Below, piece by piece: positions 7,707-15,880 of a stretch of 64,000 nt of DNA. Source of the DNA: Pseudoduganella rivuli (GTDB lineage: Bacteria; Pseudomonadota; Gammaproteobacteria; Burkholderiales; Burkholderiaceae_D); NCBI RefSeq assembly GCF_009674485.1, contig NZ_WKJJ01000011.1:124001-188000 (forward strand), read 5' to 3'. Position 1 is the first letter of the stretch, and each line of letters begins with the position of its first letter. Both the position numbers and the translations under genes were made by a program. The notes beneath the pieces are model-generated. The model saw only the letters and a program-made list of their open reading frames with translations, searched no databases and was not told the origin of the DNA.

Positions 7707-8873
7707 TCAAAACGCCCCGACGTAATTCTCCGCCAGCGCCGTCGCCAACTGCCGCGACGCCACGATGTTGTCCAGTTCCGCGCGCTGCATCTGGCGTTCG
7801 AACGGCGTGGCGTCGGCAAACGTGTGCATCAGGCGCGTCATCCACCACGAGAAATATTCCGCGCGCCAGATCCGTTTCAGCGCATCGGCCGTGTAGGACT
7901 GCAGCAAGTCCTGCCTGTTTTGACGGTAAAACTGTTCCAGCCCCCGCGACAGCAGGCGCACGTCGGAAATCGCCAGGTTCATGCCCTTGGCGCCGGTCGG
8001 CGGCACGATGTGGGCCGAGTCGCCGGCCAGGAACAGGCGGCCCGACTGCATCGGCGTCGACACGAAGCTGCGCATGCCGATGATGCCCTTCTGGAAAATC
8101 CTGCCTTCCTTGACTTTCCAGCCATCGTTGTGTTCGAGCCGCGCATGCAGTTCGGCCCAGATGCGGTCGTCGGACCAGTTCTCCACCTTATCGCTTGGAT
8201 CGCACTGGAAATACAGCCGCTGCACCGTCGGCGTGCGGGTGCTGACCAGCGCAAAGCCCCGCTCGTGCTGCGCATAAATCAATTCGTCGGATGACGGCGC
8301 CGATTCCACGAGGATGCCGAACCAGCCAAACGGATAAATGCGCTGGCAATCTTCGCGTCCCGCAGCCGGCATGGCCGGGCGCGACACGCCGTGGAAGCCG
8401 TCGCATCCGATGACGAAATCCGCATCGATACGGGCGGCTTCGCCGTTGTGCACGAACGTGACGTAAGGGTTGGCGCCGTCGACACCGCCCGGCACCACGT
8501 CCGTCACCTGGAACAGCAACTGGCCGCCAGCGGCCACCCGCGCCGCCACCAGGTCCTTGATGACTTCATGCTGCGGATACACGGTGATGGCCTTGCCGGT
8601 CAGGCCCGTCAAATCGATGCGGTGGCGCCGGCCGTCGAATTGCAGGTCGAAACCATGATGCAGCGCACCTTCCTTCTTCATCCGCTCGCCGACACCGGCT
8701 TCCGTCAAAATATCCATGCTGCCCTGTTCCAGCACGCCGGCGCGGATGGTGGCCTCGATGTCTTCGCGGGAGCGCGATTCCAGCACGATGGACTCGATGC
8801 CTTGCAAATGCAGCAGGTGGGACAGCAGCAGGCCGGCAGGACCGGCGCCGATGATGGCGACTTGGGTACGCAT
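7707..8873 (-). CDS. pobA: 4-hydroxybenzoate 3-monooxygenase
   Basis: A 388-residue FAD flavoprotein that uses NADPH and O2 to hydroxylate 4-hydroxybenzoate to protocatechuate, the entry to the beta-ketoadipate pathway whose last genes lie at 0-1.9 kb. Visible motifs are the N-terminal GAGPAG dinucleotide fold, FVIGCDGFHG (DG motif), and LFLAGDSAHIVPPTGAKGMN (GD motif). The start ESRSREDIEATIRAGVLEQG is characteristic of PobA. Length is standard. It is divergent from an AraC-type gene that probably regulates it. Confidence 0.95.
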   Translation of the reverse strand: MRTQVAIIGAGPAGLLLSHLLHLQGIESIVLESRSREDIEATIRAGVLEQGSMDILTEAGVGERMKKEGALHHGFDLQFDGRRHRIDLTGLTGKAITVYPQHEVIKDLVAARVAAGGQLLFQVTDVVPGGVDGANPYVTFVHNGEAARIDADFVIGCDGFHGVSRPAMPAAGREDCQRIYPFGWFGILVESAPSSDELIYAQHERGFALVSTRTPTVQRLYFQCDPSDKVENWSDDRIWAELHARLEHNDGWKVKEGRIFQKGIIGMRSFVSTPMQSGRLFLAGDSAHIVPPTGAKGMNLAISDVRLLSRGLEQFYRQNRQDLLQSYTADALKRIWRAEYFSWWMTRLMHTFADATPFERQMQRAELDNIVASRQLATALAENYVGAF

Positions 8874-9017
8874 GGTGATCTCCTTGATTGATGGTGTTGT
8901 TCGTTGCGTGGAACGATGGAGCTATCGTAGAGGCGCGCGGCGCGGAAAAGAATGGATGGTTTCGCGAATTACTTGTACTATTTTCACACCAGCAACCCGT
9001 GATGAAGGTAATCCGCC

Positions 9018-9926
9018 ATGGCACGCCAGCCACGCACACCGCAGCAAGACGTCCCCCAGTTCGCGCTATACGGCGAGCAGCAGCGGGCGGAAGGTGCGGA
9101 ACTGGTGCACATCGAAACCATCCAGGCGCGCAGCCGCCTGCATGACTGGCACATCGGACGCCACACGCACAAGGGATTGTTTCAGGTACTTTTTTTAATG
9201 AAGGGACATGTCCGCGCGGCGGTGGGCGACGCCGTGTGGCTGCGCAGCGGCCCCGCCGTCATCACGATCCATCCGGCACTGGAACACGGTTTCGACTTTT
9301 CCGAGGAAGCGCAGGGTTACGTGCTGACCATCGATGAACAACTGGTCTATTCGGCGGGCCGCGACCGCGGCGATTTATTCGCGCCGCTCTTTATCCAGCC
9401 GCTGGCCATGTCGCTGGAAACCATGCCGGAGCTGCACGCGCGCATTGCCGCGCTGCTGGAGAGCCTGATGGCGGAAGCCGCGTGGCCCCATTACGGCCAC
9501 GCCCACCTGCTGGAATGGCTGGCGTGCAGCGTGCTGGTGCTGTTGACGCGGGCGTTGGCGGAACACCAGTTCGCCCAGCAGTCCGGCCGTGGCGACTTCG
9601 AACTGTTCAGCCGTTTCCGCGCCGTGGTCGAGCAGCGCTACAAGGAACAGTGGCAAGTGGGCCAGTACGCCGACGCCCTGCACATCTCGCCGATACGGCT
9701 GAACCGCCTGTGTTTGAAGGTCGCGGGCCAGACCGCGTTCGATATCGCGCAAGACCGCCTGATGCTGGAAGCGTGCCGCAAGCTGACCTATGCGCCGTCG
9801 CCGGTGGCCAGCATTTGCTATGAGCTGGGGTTCCAGGATCCGGCGTATTTCAGCCGGCTGTTCAAGAAGCGCATCGGCCTGACGCCGAAGCAATTCCGCC
9901 AGCAAAGCCAGGCCGGCGAAGCGTGA
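9018..9926 (+). CDS. pobR: AraC-family regulator, probable activator of pobA
   Basis: A 302-residue AraC/XylS protein. The N-terminal cupin-like sensor domain (about residues 25-165) includes HDWHIGRHTHKGLFQVLFLM and a GxHPALEHGFDF strand. The C-terminal double helix-turn-helix covers about residues 195-295 and ends with the conserved FQDPAYFSRLFKKRIGLTPK. It is divergent from pobA across a 144-bp gap, the usual arrangement of the AraC-type PobR that responds to 4-hydroxybenzoate. The assignment rests on family and position. Confidence 0.85.
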   Translation: MARQPRTPQQDVPQFALYGEQQRAEGAELVHIETIQARSRLHDWHIGRHTHKGLFQVLFLMKGHVRAAVGDAVWLRSGPAVITIHPALEHGFDFSEEAQGYVLTIDEQLVYSAGRDRGDLFAPLFIQPLAMSLETMPELHARIAALLESLMAEAAWPHYGHAHLLEWLACSVLVLLTRALAEHQFAQQSGRGDFELFSRFRAVVEQRYKEQWQVGQYADALHISPIRLNRLCLKVAGQTAFDIAQDRLMLEACRKLTYAPSPVASICYELGFQDPAYFSRLFKKRIGLTPKQFRQQSQAGEA

Positions 9927-10030
9927 GCGACCGCTTCAGCCGGCCGGTTCGCCGATTCTTCGTCATCGGCTTTGAACAGGGCGGAAACACTGCCCATGGA
10001 TAGCTTCTGCATGGAACATACTTCTTAAAC

Positions 10031-10048
10031 ATAAGCAATTTGACTTAT
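10031..10048. promoter_or_regulatory. Candidate MarR operator overlapping a -10 box
   Basis: The inverted repeat ATAAG-N8-CTTAT occupies 10031-10048, and a perfect TATAAT follows at 10046-10051, 32 bp before the marR-type ATG. Its position suggests autorepression by the downstream MarR protein. No clear -35 is seen. Confidence 0.45.
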
Positions 10049-10082
10049 AATGAAGCGTTAACCAATCCGTTATGTTGTCGCC

Positions 10083-10568
10083 ATGCCCATCAGGAAACAA
10101 AAAGAATTCATCGAAGCCGTACAGGAAGCCGCGGAGCAGCCGCTGAAGCAAGACCACCTGCTCAGCCTGGTCGGCTACAACTGCCGCCGCGCCTACCTGA
10201 CCATCGTGCCGCTGTTCGACGAGCGAATGGCCCAGTACAACCTGAAGCCGGCGGAATTCTCGGTGCTGAGTTTGCTGAAGGCGAATCCCAACATCACGCA
10301 GAAGCGCCTGTCGGCCGCCGTGAACGTATCGCCGCCGAACCTGGCGATCATGCTGGACAAGCTGGAACAACGTGGCCTGGTGCTGCGCCAGCGCAACCCG
10401 CTCGATAAACGGTCGCAAACCCTGATCCTGACGGAAGCAGGGACCGAACTGTGCATGCAGTCGGAACGGACCACGGGGGAACTGGAAGCGGAAGCGACGG
10501 CGATGTTGACGGACCAGGAGCGGGCGCAGTTGCTGGGGTTGTTGCAGAAGATCTTTGTGCGGGAGTGA
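10083..10568 (+). CDS. MarR-family transcriptional regulator
   Basis: A 161-residue MarR-type winged-helix protein. The core runs from about residue 45 to 140: FSVLSLLKANPNITQKRLSA is the first part of the DNA-binding fold, LAIMLDKLEQRGLVLRQRNP is the recognition helix and wing, and DKRSQTLILTEAG is the conserved wing end. Its target is unknown. It stands between the pob pair and the ornithine cyclodeaminase group, and its only close regulatory site is a palindrome over its own promoter. It may sense an aromatic acid, as many MarR proteins do (inference). Confidence 0.85.
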   Translation: MPIRKQKEFIEAVQEAAEQPLKQDHLLSLVGYNCRRAYLTIVPLFDERMAQYNLKPAEFSVLSLLKANPNITQKRLSAAVNVSPPNLAIMLDKLEQRGLVLRQRNPLDKRSQTLILTEAGTELCMQSERTTGELEAEATAMLTDQERAQLLGLLQKIFVRE

Positions 10569-10577
10569 CGCGCAGGA

Positions 10578-11486
10578 TCACCAACCCCGCGTCGCCACCC
10601 GCGCCGCCGCCAGGTCCCACGCCGCCTGCCCCACCGTCTTGAACACCGGCGTCCGCCCGGGACGAACAACATTGCCGGCCAGGATATCGCCCAGCGCGTG
10701 CACGCCGGCCCAGTCGACGCCAGCCTGGATCAAGTCGCCCGCCTCATGCCGCGCGCCATCCACGTCGTCCACCACGATCCCGCGCGCATGCAGCAAGGAC
10801 GGCGGCAACTCCGCCATGCTCTTCCTGAACGCGCCGACGCCGATGGCCAGCGTATCGTCGGACAGTTGCGCGGGAATCACGGGTACGGTCGACGTGGTCA
10901 AAGCAATCACCACATCCGTTGCGGGCGCGGCGTCCGGCACCGCATGCGCGCGCGCCTCGATACCCGGATACCGGGCAGTCAGTCCGGCGGCAAACGCTTC
11001 CGCCCGCGCCTCCGACGTGCCCGTCACATGGAATTCGCCCACGCCAAAGTAGGCAATCAGGGCGTCCGCGTGGGCCAGCGCCTGTGCCCCGGTACCGATC
11101 AACAGCACGGACGAGGGCCGGCGCGGCGCCAGCGTTTCAATGCCCAGCAATGTCATGGCGGCCGTCCGTCGCGCCGTCACCGTCGGGCCGTCCAGCAGCG
11201 CCAAGCGGCGCCCGGTGGCGGTATCGAACACGATGACTTCGCCCTGGATCGCCGGCAAGCCATGCCGCGCATTGCGGCCATGCACGGTAACGAGCTTGGT
11301 GACGCTGATGTCAGCCGCCACCGCCGGCATGCACAGCAGCACGCTGTCCGCATCGATGGTGACGACCTTGCGCTCCGGTGCGGCGATGTCGCCGCGCGCC
11401 AGGCCGATCGCGGCATGCGCCACGGCGGGCACCAACGCCGAGTAGGGTAATGCTTCGGCCGTGCGGCCAGCGTCAAGTATGTGCAT
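10578..11486 (-). CDS. Ornithine cyclodeaminase family protein
   Basis: A 302-residue member of the ornithine cyclodeaminase/mu-crystallin family, which includes delta-1-pyrroline-2-carboxylate reductases and alanine dehydrogenases. The Rossmann motif is SVLLIGTGAQALAHADAL near residue 120, and the family segments GEVIVFDTATGRRLALLDG and TARRTAAMTLLG precede it. The start MHILDAGRT at 11486 overlaps the end of the AraC gene by 14 bp, so the two are translationally coupled. Substrate cannot be fixed from sequence. With the divergent EamA exporter it may handle a cyclic imino acid or an amino acid. Confidence 0.82.
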   Translation of the reverse strand: MHILDAGRTAEALPYSALVPAVAHAAIGLARGDIAAPERKVVTIDADSVLLCMPAVAADISVTKLVTVHGRNARHGLPAIQGEVIVFDTATGRRLALLDGPTVTARRTAAMTLLGIETLAPRRPSSVLLIGTGAQALAHADALIAYFGVGEFHVTGTSEARAEAFAAGLTARYPGIEARAHAVPDAAPATDVVIALTTSTVPVIPAQLSDDTLAIGVGAFRKSMAELPPSLLHARGIVVDDVDGARHEAGDLIQAGVDWAGVHALGDILAGNVVRPGRTPVFKTVGQAAWDLAAARVATRGW

Positions 11487-12273
11487 GGGTAGCCCGTTTT
11501 CGGTATTCGTCCGGCGTTTCACTGGTCAGGCGGCGGAACATGGCGATAAAAGCCGACGCGCTGGCATAGCCGAGGTCCAGCGCCACCGCTTCCACCGTCT
11601 GCCCGGTTTCCAGCAGCGCCATCGCGCGCACCACGCGCAGGCGCTGGCGCCAGTCCGCCAGGGTCATGCCCAGTTCGCGCTGGCAGCGCCGCATCAGCGT
11701 GCGCTCGGTGGTGTTGGCTGCCTGCGCCAGCTCTGCCACGGAACGGTTGTCGGCGGGATCCGCTTCCAGCATGCCCAGCACGGCCGCCAGCAACGGATCG
11801 TCCGACATCGGCAAATAACTGCCGACACACTGCGCCGTGGCCAGTTGATCCACCAGCACGCGCAGCAGCCGCTCGTCGCTGGCGCTGCGGGGGTGGCCGG
11901 GGGGATGCTGGCGCAAGTGTTCCAGCATGGCGCGCACCAGCGGACTGACCGCCAGCGCGCATGTGGTTTTCGGCAGCGCGCCACACAATTCTTCAGCGAT
12001 ATAGAGAGAACTGTGTTCCGCCGCCAGCCGGTTCTGGCCGATATGTTCGACCCGCGCCGGCAGCCAGATGCCGTACTGGGGCGGCGCCAGGTAATGGCTG
12101 TCCGCCAGTTTCACTTCCATCACGCCGCTGAACGAATACACGAATTCGCCCCACTGGTGGCAATGCCACGGGTAGATCGTGTCGGCCGGCACCTGCACGG
12201 CGCGGAAATAAATCGGCGCGGGCAAGGTATCGGTAAAGGGCGGCATCCGTACGTGCCGGGGCGGCGTGGCCAT
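11473..12273 (-). CDS. AraC-family regulator with N-terminal cupin
   Basis: A 266-residue regulator. The N-terminal cupin (about residues 25-110) shows YPWHCHQWGEFVYSFSGVME and YGIWLPARVEHIG, and the C-terminal AraC helix-turn-helix pair runs from about residue 165, ending SASAFIAMFRRLTSETPDEY. This layout matches the group of AraC repressor/activators divergent from EamA/DMT transporters. It is coupled to the ornithine cyclodeaminase gene downstream and divergent from the transporter at 12383. A 17-bp palindrome in the gap is a candidate operator. Confidence 0.85.
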   Translation of the reverse strand: MATPPRHVRMPPFTDTLPAPIYFRAVQVPADTIYPWHCHQWGEFVYSFSGVMEVKLADSHYLAPPQYGIWLPARVEHIGQNRLAAEHSSLYIAEELCGALPKTTCALAVSPLVRAMLEHLRQHPPGHPRSASDERLLRVLVDQLATAQCVGSYLPMSDDPLLAAVLGMLEADPADNRSVAELAQAANTTERTLMRRCQRELGMTLADWRQRLRVVRAMALLETGQTVEAVALDLGYASASAFIAMFRRLTSETPDEYRKRATHAHT

Positions 12274-12350
12274 AATTTTCCTGGTGCTTGGCGGGCTGGC
12301 GCTATAGCTTGTCGGATTTAAACTATATCAAGCAAAGCTGCCAGGCGCAT

Positions 12351-12367
12351 AATAAACTTAGTTTATT
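12351..12367. promoter_or_regulatory. Perfect 7-3-7 palindrome before the EamA gene
   Basis: AATAAAC-TTA-GTTTATT, a perfect inverted repeat lying 16 bp before the GTG start of the transporter gene and 78 bp from the AraC start. It is AT-rich in a GC-rich background and is a plausible operator. Confidence 0.5.
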
Positions 12368-12382
12368 GATGAAGGAATCGCC

Positions 12383-13321
12383 GTGGACACGCGCAAAACA
12401 CTGGACGGGCAGGCCATCGGCATGATGGCGCTGCTGTGCCTGACCTGGAGCCTGCAGCAAATTGCGCTGAAAGCCACGGCGCCGGACGTCGCCCCGCTGT
12501 TGCAGATCGCACTACGCTCGGGCATCGCCGCCGTGCTGGTGGCGCTGCTGATGGCTTACCGGCGCGAGCGCTTCACGGCGGGCGCACTGCGTCCCGGCAT
12601 GCTGGCCGGCTTCCTGTTTGCCTTTGAATACCTGTTGCTGGGCGAAGGGCTGCGCCATACGACGGCCGGCCACGCGGTGGTTCTGCTGTATACGGGCCCC
12701 ATCTTTGCGGCGCTCGGCCTGCACTGGAAGCTGCCGTCGGAGCGGCTGGCGCCGGGCCAGTGGATCGGCATTGCGCTGGCGTTTGGCGGCATCGCCGTGA
12801 CGTTCATCGGCCGCCAGGGATCGCCGCGCGACATGGCCGACATGCTGGCCGGCGACTTGCTGTGCGTGGCGGCGGGCGCCGCCTGGGGGGCCACCACGGT
12901 GGTGATCCGCTGTACGAAACTGTCGTCCGCGCCGGCCACGGAAACCCTGCTGTACCAGTTGCTGGCCGCACCCGTCATGCTGTTGCCGGCTGCCGCCGCG
13001 CTGGGCCAGTTGTCGTTCAACGCCACGCCGCTGGCCATCGGCAGCCTGGCCTTCCAGTCCGTGGTGGTGTCGTTCGCCAGCTTCCTCGCGTGGTTTGCCA
13101 TGCTGCGGCGCTACCTGGCGTCCCGCCTCGGTGTGTTTTCCTTCCTGACGCCCCTGTTTGCCGTGGCGCTGGGCGGCTACCTGCTGGGCGAGCATATCGA
13201 GCCGAACTTCATTGCGGGCGCGCTGCTGGTGCTGGCCGGTATCGTGCTGGTCAGCGGCTACGGCTGGATCGTGCAAGGCATCCACGCACTGCGCAGGCCC
13301 GTGCCCGATCCGGAAGTGTGA
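12383..13321 (+). CDS. EamA/DMT-family inner-membrane transporter
   Basis: A 312-residue drug/metabolite transporter with about ten hydrophobic helices arranged as two EamA repeats (MALLCLTWSLQQIALKATAP in the first, DLLCVAAGAAWGATTVVIRC in the second). Members export amino acids and metabolites. The start is GTG at 12383, chosen because GAAGGAA lies a few bases upstream. It is divergent from an AraC regulator and ornithine cyclodeaminase gene, suggesting joint control and a related substrate (inference). Confidence 0.87.
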   Translation: MDTRKTLDGQAIGMMALLCLTWSLQQIALKATAPDVAPLLQIALRSGIAAVLVALLMAYRRERFTAGALRPGMLAGFLFAFEYLLLGEGLRHTTAGHAVVLLYTGPIFAALGLHWKLPSERLAPGQWIGIALAFGGIAVTFIGRQGSPRDMADMLAGDLLCVAAGAAWGATTVVIRCTKLSSAPATETLLYQLLAAPVMLLPAAAALGQLSFNATPLAIGSLAFQSVVVSFASFLAWFAMLRRYLASRLGVFSFLTPLFAVALGGYLLGEHIEPNFIAGALLVLAGIVLVSGYGWIVQGIHALRRPVPDPEV

Positions 13322-13388
13322 CAATGCGCGTACTTTCGGGCCCCAGCTTGCGGCGATAATGCTGGCTTTTACCTGTACCAGCCACATC

Positions 13389-14120
13389 ATGCCTATCTTT
13401 GGTCTCGGACTTCACATCCTCGTCGCGCTGCTGTTTGCCGTGCACGCGGTACGCACCCACCAGCAACTGTACTGGCTGCTGATCCTGTTCTCCTTCCCGA
13501 TGCTGGGCAGCGTCGTGTATTTTTTTGCCATTTATCTGCCCGATTCCCGCCTCGAGCATGGCGCACGCAAGGCCGTCGCCGCGGCGGCCCGCACGCTGGA
13601 CCCGGGCCGCGAATTGCGGGAAGCGCAAGCCGCGTTTGAATTCACGCCCACCGCGCAAAACCAGATGCGCCTCGCCTACGCACAGCTCGACGCAGGCAAT
13701 GCTCCGGAAGCCGCCAGTACCTTTGAATCGTGCCTGAGCGGCGTGTTCGGCGCGGACCTGGAAGTGCGCCGTGGCGCGGCCCGCGCCAGCCTCGCTTGCG
13801 GCAGGACCGACGCGGCCATCGCGCACCTGGACTTCATTCGCCGCGCCGATCCGGGATTCCGCGCGGAAGAAACCGCCATCCTGCGCGCCCAGGCGCTCGG
13901 TGCGGCGGGACGCGCCGCCGACGCCAGCGCCGCGTTCGCGGAGGCGCTGGAGCGCTTCAACAGTTTCACTGCGCGTGCCGAATACCTCATCTGGGCGCGC
14001 TCCGTTGGCGACCAGGCGCTGGCGGACAACCTGCGCCAGGAACTGGAGCGCACCATGCAGCACTGGAACCGGCATACGCGGGAAATGCATGCCGACATGC
14101 TGAAGCGCCTCGGTATGTAA
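13389..14120 (+). CDS. PLDc_N-like membrane anchor fused to TPR repeats
   Basis: A 243-residue protein. Residues 1-55 form two transmembrane segments resembling the N-terminal membrane domain of cardiolipin synthases (LHILVALLFAVHAVRTHQQ, then YWLLILFSFPMLGSVVYFF). The rest is helical with tetratricopeptide character (residues 80-235: repeated Ala-rich helix pairs such as AYAQLDAGNAPEAASTFE). No catalytic HKD motif is present, so it is not a phospholipase. The start is uncertain: 13359 is also possible and neither has a good ribosome-binding site. Its role is probably as a membrane scaffold. It converges on the Sel1 gene with a 21-bp gap. Confidence 0.72.
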   Translation: MPIFGLGLHILVALLFAVHAVRTHQQLYWLLILFSFPMLGSVVYFFAIYLPDSRLEHGARKAVAAAARTLDPGRELREAQAAFEFTPTAQNQMRLAYAQLDAGNAPEAASTFESCLSGVFGADLEVRRGAARASLACGRTDAAIAHLDFIRRADPGFRAEETAILRAQALGAAGRAADASAAFAEALERFNSFTARAEYLIWARSVGDQALADNLRQELERTMQHWNRHTREMHADMLKRLGM

Positions 14121-14141
14121 TCCGGTGCGGTTGCCGGCCGC

Positions 14142-15596
14142 TTAACGCGGCGCGGCAGGCTTCAAAATTGCATCCGCGCGGGCTTTATCCTGCGCGGTCA
14201 ATCCCGGCGCCAGCTCCTTCAATGCCGCCCCCGCGGACGCATGGCCGGACGATTTCGCCAGGTTCAGCCACACATACGCCATGGCCACGTCTTTCGTCCC
14301 GCCCTGTCCTTCCGCCAGCATCACGGCCAGGTTGAACATGGCGTCGGCCTGGCCCTGCGTGGCCGCCGCGTTGAACAACTGACGGGCCGTCGCGTAATCC
14401 TGTTTCACCAGTTGCCCTTCATAAAAATACGTGGCCAGCGCGCTTTCCGCATCCGGCTGCCCCTTGACCGCCGCCTGTTTGTACAGCGCCAGCGCACGCT
14501 GCGGATCGGCCGCCACGCCGTGGCCCAGGTCAACCATCCGCGCCGCGCCATACAGTGCACCCGCATGGCCCGCTTTCGCGGCCGCCGTGAACCAGGCGCC
14601 GGCCTGCCGGTAATCCTGCGCGATGCCGGGAGCGCCGTCGTTGTACAGCTGGCCCAGCTGGTATTGGGCGGGAACGTAGCCCGCCTCGGCTGCTTCCCGG
14701 AACAGGTCGCGCGCCCTGGCGGCGTTTTTCGGGCCGCCGAATCCGGACAGCGCCGCCATGCCCAGCATAGTGGTGGCGGGAACAAAGCCATAATCGGCGG
14801 CTTTGCCATACCACCGCGCTGCCTCGCCGGCGCTGCGCGGGCCGCCGATCCCCGCCATGGCCATTTTCGCCAGCAGCATGGCCGCCTCCACCCGCGCATT
14901 CATCAGTTCCGGATACGCGGGATCGAACACGAGACGGTCTTCGACCGGGTGATAGCGCATGTCGATGATTTTCAGCAGCCATGTCCGCGCCTGCGCGGGA
15001 TCTTTTGGCGTGCCCAGTCCATGCAGGTGCATTTTACCCAGCATCAGCGCCGCTTCATCCGTGCCCAGCTTGGTGTACGCCGTGTTGAACAGCGCCAGCG
15101 CCGCCGTGTAATCTTCCCTGTCCAGCGCGGCCAGCGCCTGCGCCATGGATTTATCCTTGCGCTCGATGCGGTTGCGGCCCGCCGCGAAGTTCAAATCGTT
15201 GTTGCCGCACTTGACGGCTGGCGCCATCGCATCCGTCGCGGGCGCCGGGTCTTCCACCGACGTGGCGTCCGTTATCTTCGCCACATTGCCCAGCGGGCTG
15301 GCTTCATCGATGCGTTCGGACGGGTTGGACATGCTGTCGTCCAGGTTAAAGTCGCGCATGTAACGCAACGTGACGTCATCGTCGTTCGCACTGTAGCTGC
15401 TCATGAAGTTGCACGATGACCCCAGTTTGCGCGACAGCACGCGGCTGCGGGCCGTGACGATATTGCGCGGATCGTCGGCGATGGCTTTTTTGCCGTTCAC
15501 GGTGATCTGTGCGGTGGAGGTATCCTGCTGCGCCATTACCGGCAATGCCAGCAGGGCCAGCAGCGGCGCATAGCGCCGCGGTGCATTGGGCATCAT
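14142..15596 (-). CDS. Secreted Sel1-repeat (SLR) protein
   Basis: A 484-residue protein with a signal peptide (RRYAPLLALLALPVMA, cleavage near residue 22). After about 150 low-complexity residues it consists of Sel1-like repeats, roughly eight, seen as units such as AARWYGKAADYGFVPATTML and AGAWFTAAAKAGHAGALYGA. Sel1 repeats mediate protein-protein contacts, often at the envelope. No enzymatic domain is seen. A long palindromic element lies just upstream of its start, so its promoter must be within or beside that element. Confidence 0.82.
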   Translation of the reverse strand: MMPNAPRRYAPLLALLALPVMAQQDTSTAQITVNGKKAIADDPRNIVTARSRVLSRKLGSSCNFMSSYSANDDDVTLRYMRDFNLDDSMSNPSERIDEASPLGNVAKITDATSVEDPAPATDAMAPAVKCGNNDLNFAAGRNRIERKDKSMAQALAALDREDYTAALALFNTAYTKLGTDEAALMLGKMHLHGLGTPKDPAQARTWLLKIIDMRYHPVEDRLVFDPAYPELMNARVEAAMLLAKMAMAGIGGPRSAGEAARWYGKAADYGFVPATTMLGMAALSGFGGPKNAARARDLFREAAEAGYVPAQYQLGQLYNDGAPGIAQDYRQAGAWFTAAAKAGHAGALYGAARMVDLGHGVAADPQRALALYKQAAVKGQPDAESALATYFYEGQLVKQDYATARQLFNAAATQGQADAMFNLAVMLAEGQGGTKDVAMAYVWLNLAKSSGHASAGAALKELAPGLTAQDKARADAILKPAAPR

Positions 15597-15696
15597 GGGT
15601 CCTTTTCAATAATCGTGGACCATGGTAATACCGGGGTTCAGAGGGAAATGTGCATCGGGGTGATTATTTGAACGCCTCGCGTGGGCCGGTGCAGCT

Positions 15697-15858
15697 CCCC
15701 CCGCGGCAGCGGCCTCGTTCGTACTCGTGGCGCCTCGTTTTGCCTCGCCGACTGGCAGCAACCTGCAAGAAACGGCCCGTTGCTTGCTAGGGGCGCCGCC
15801 AGGGCCACGAGGCAAAACGAGGCATGGAGAGTACGAACGAGGCATTCACCGCGAGGAG
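15697..15858. repeat. Long imperfect palindromic element (about 160 bp)
   Basis: A large inverted repeat centred between 15777 and 15778. GCCTCGTTCGTACT at 15712-15725 pairs exactly with 15830-15843, and GCCTCGTTTTGCCTCG at 15732-15747 pairs exactly with 15808-15823. The centre (CAAGAAACGG/CCCGTTGCTTG) also pairs with one mismatch. All arms share one symmetry axis. The short frames over it on both strands translate to similar peptides purely because of this symmetry. It fills the gap between the LacI-type gene and the Sel1 gene and could be a miniature mobile element or a family of dispersed hairpins. Confidence 0.8.
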
Positions 15859-15880
15859 ACAACGCCCCCGGGTGAACAGC

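Noticed and set aside
15606..15875. Short frames on both strands between the LacI and Sel1 genes
   Set aside because: They are products of the long palindrome; the two peptides resemble each other only because of the symmetry.
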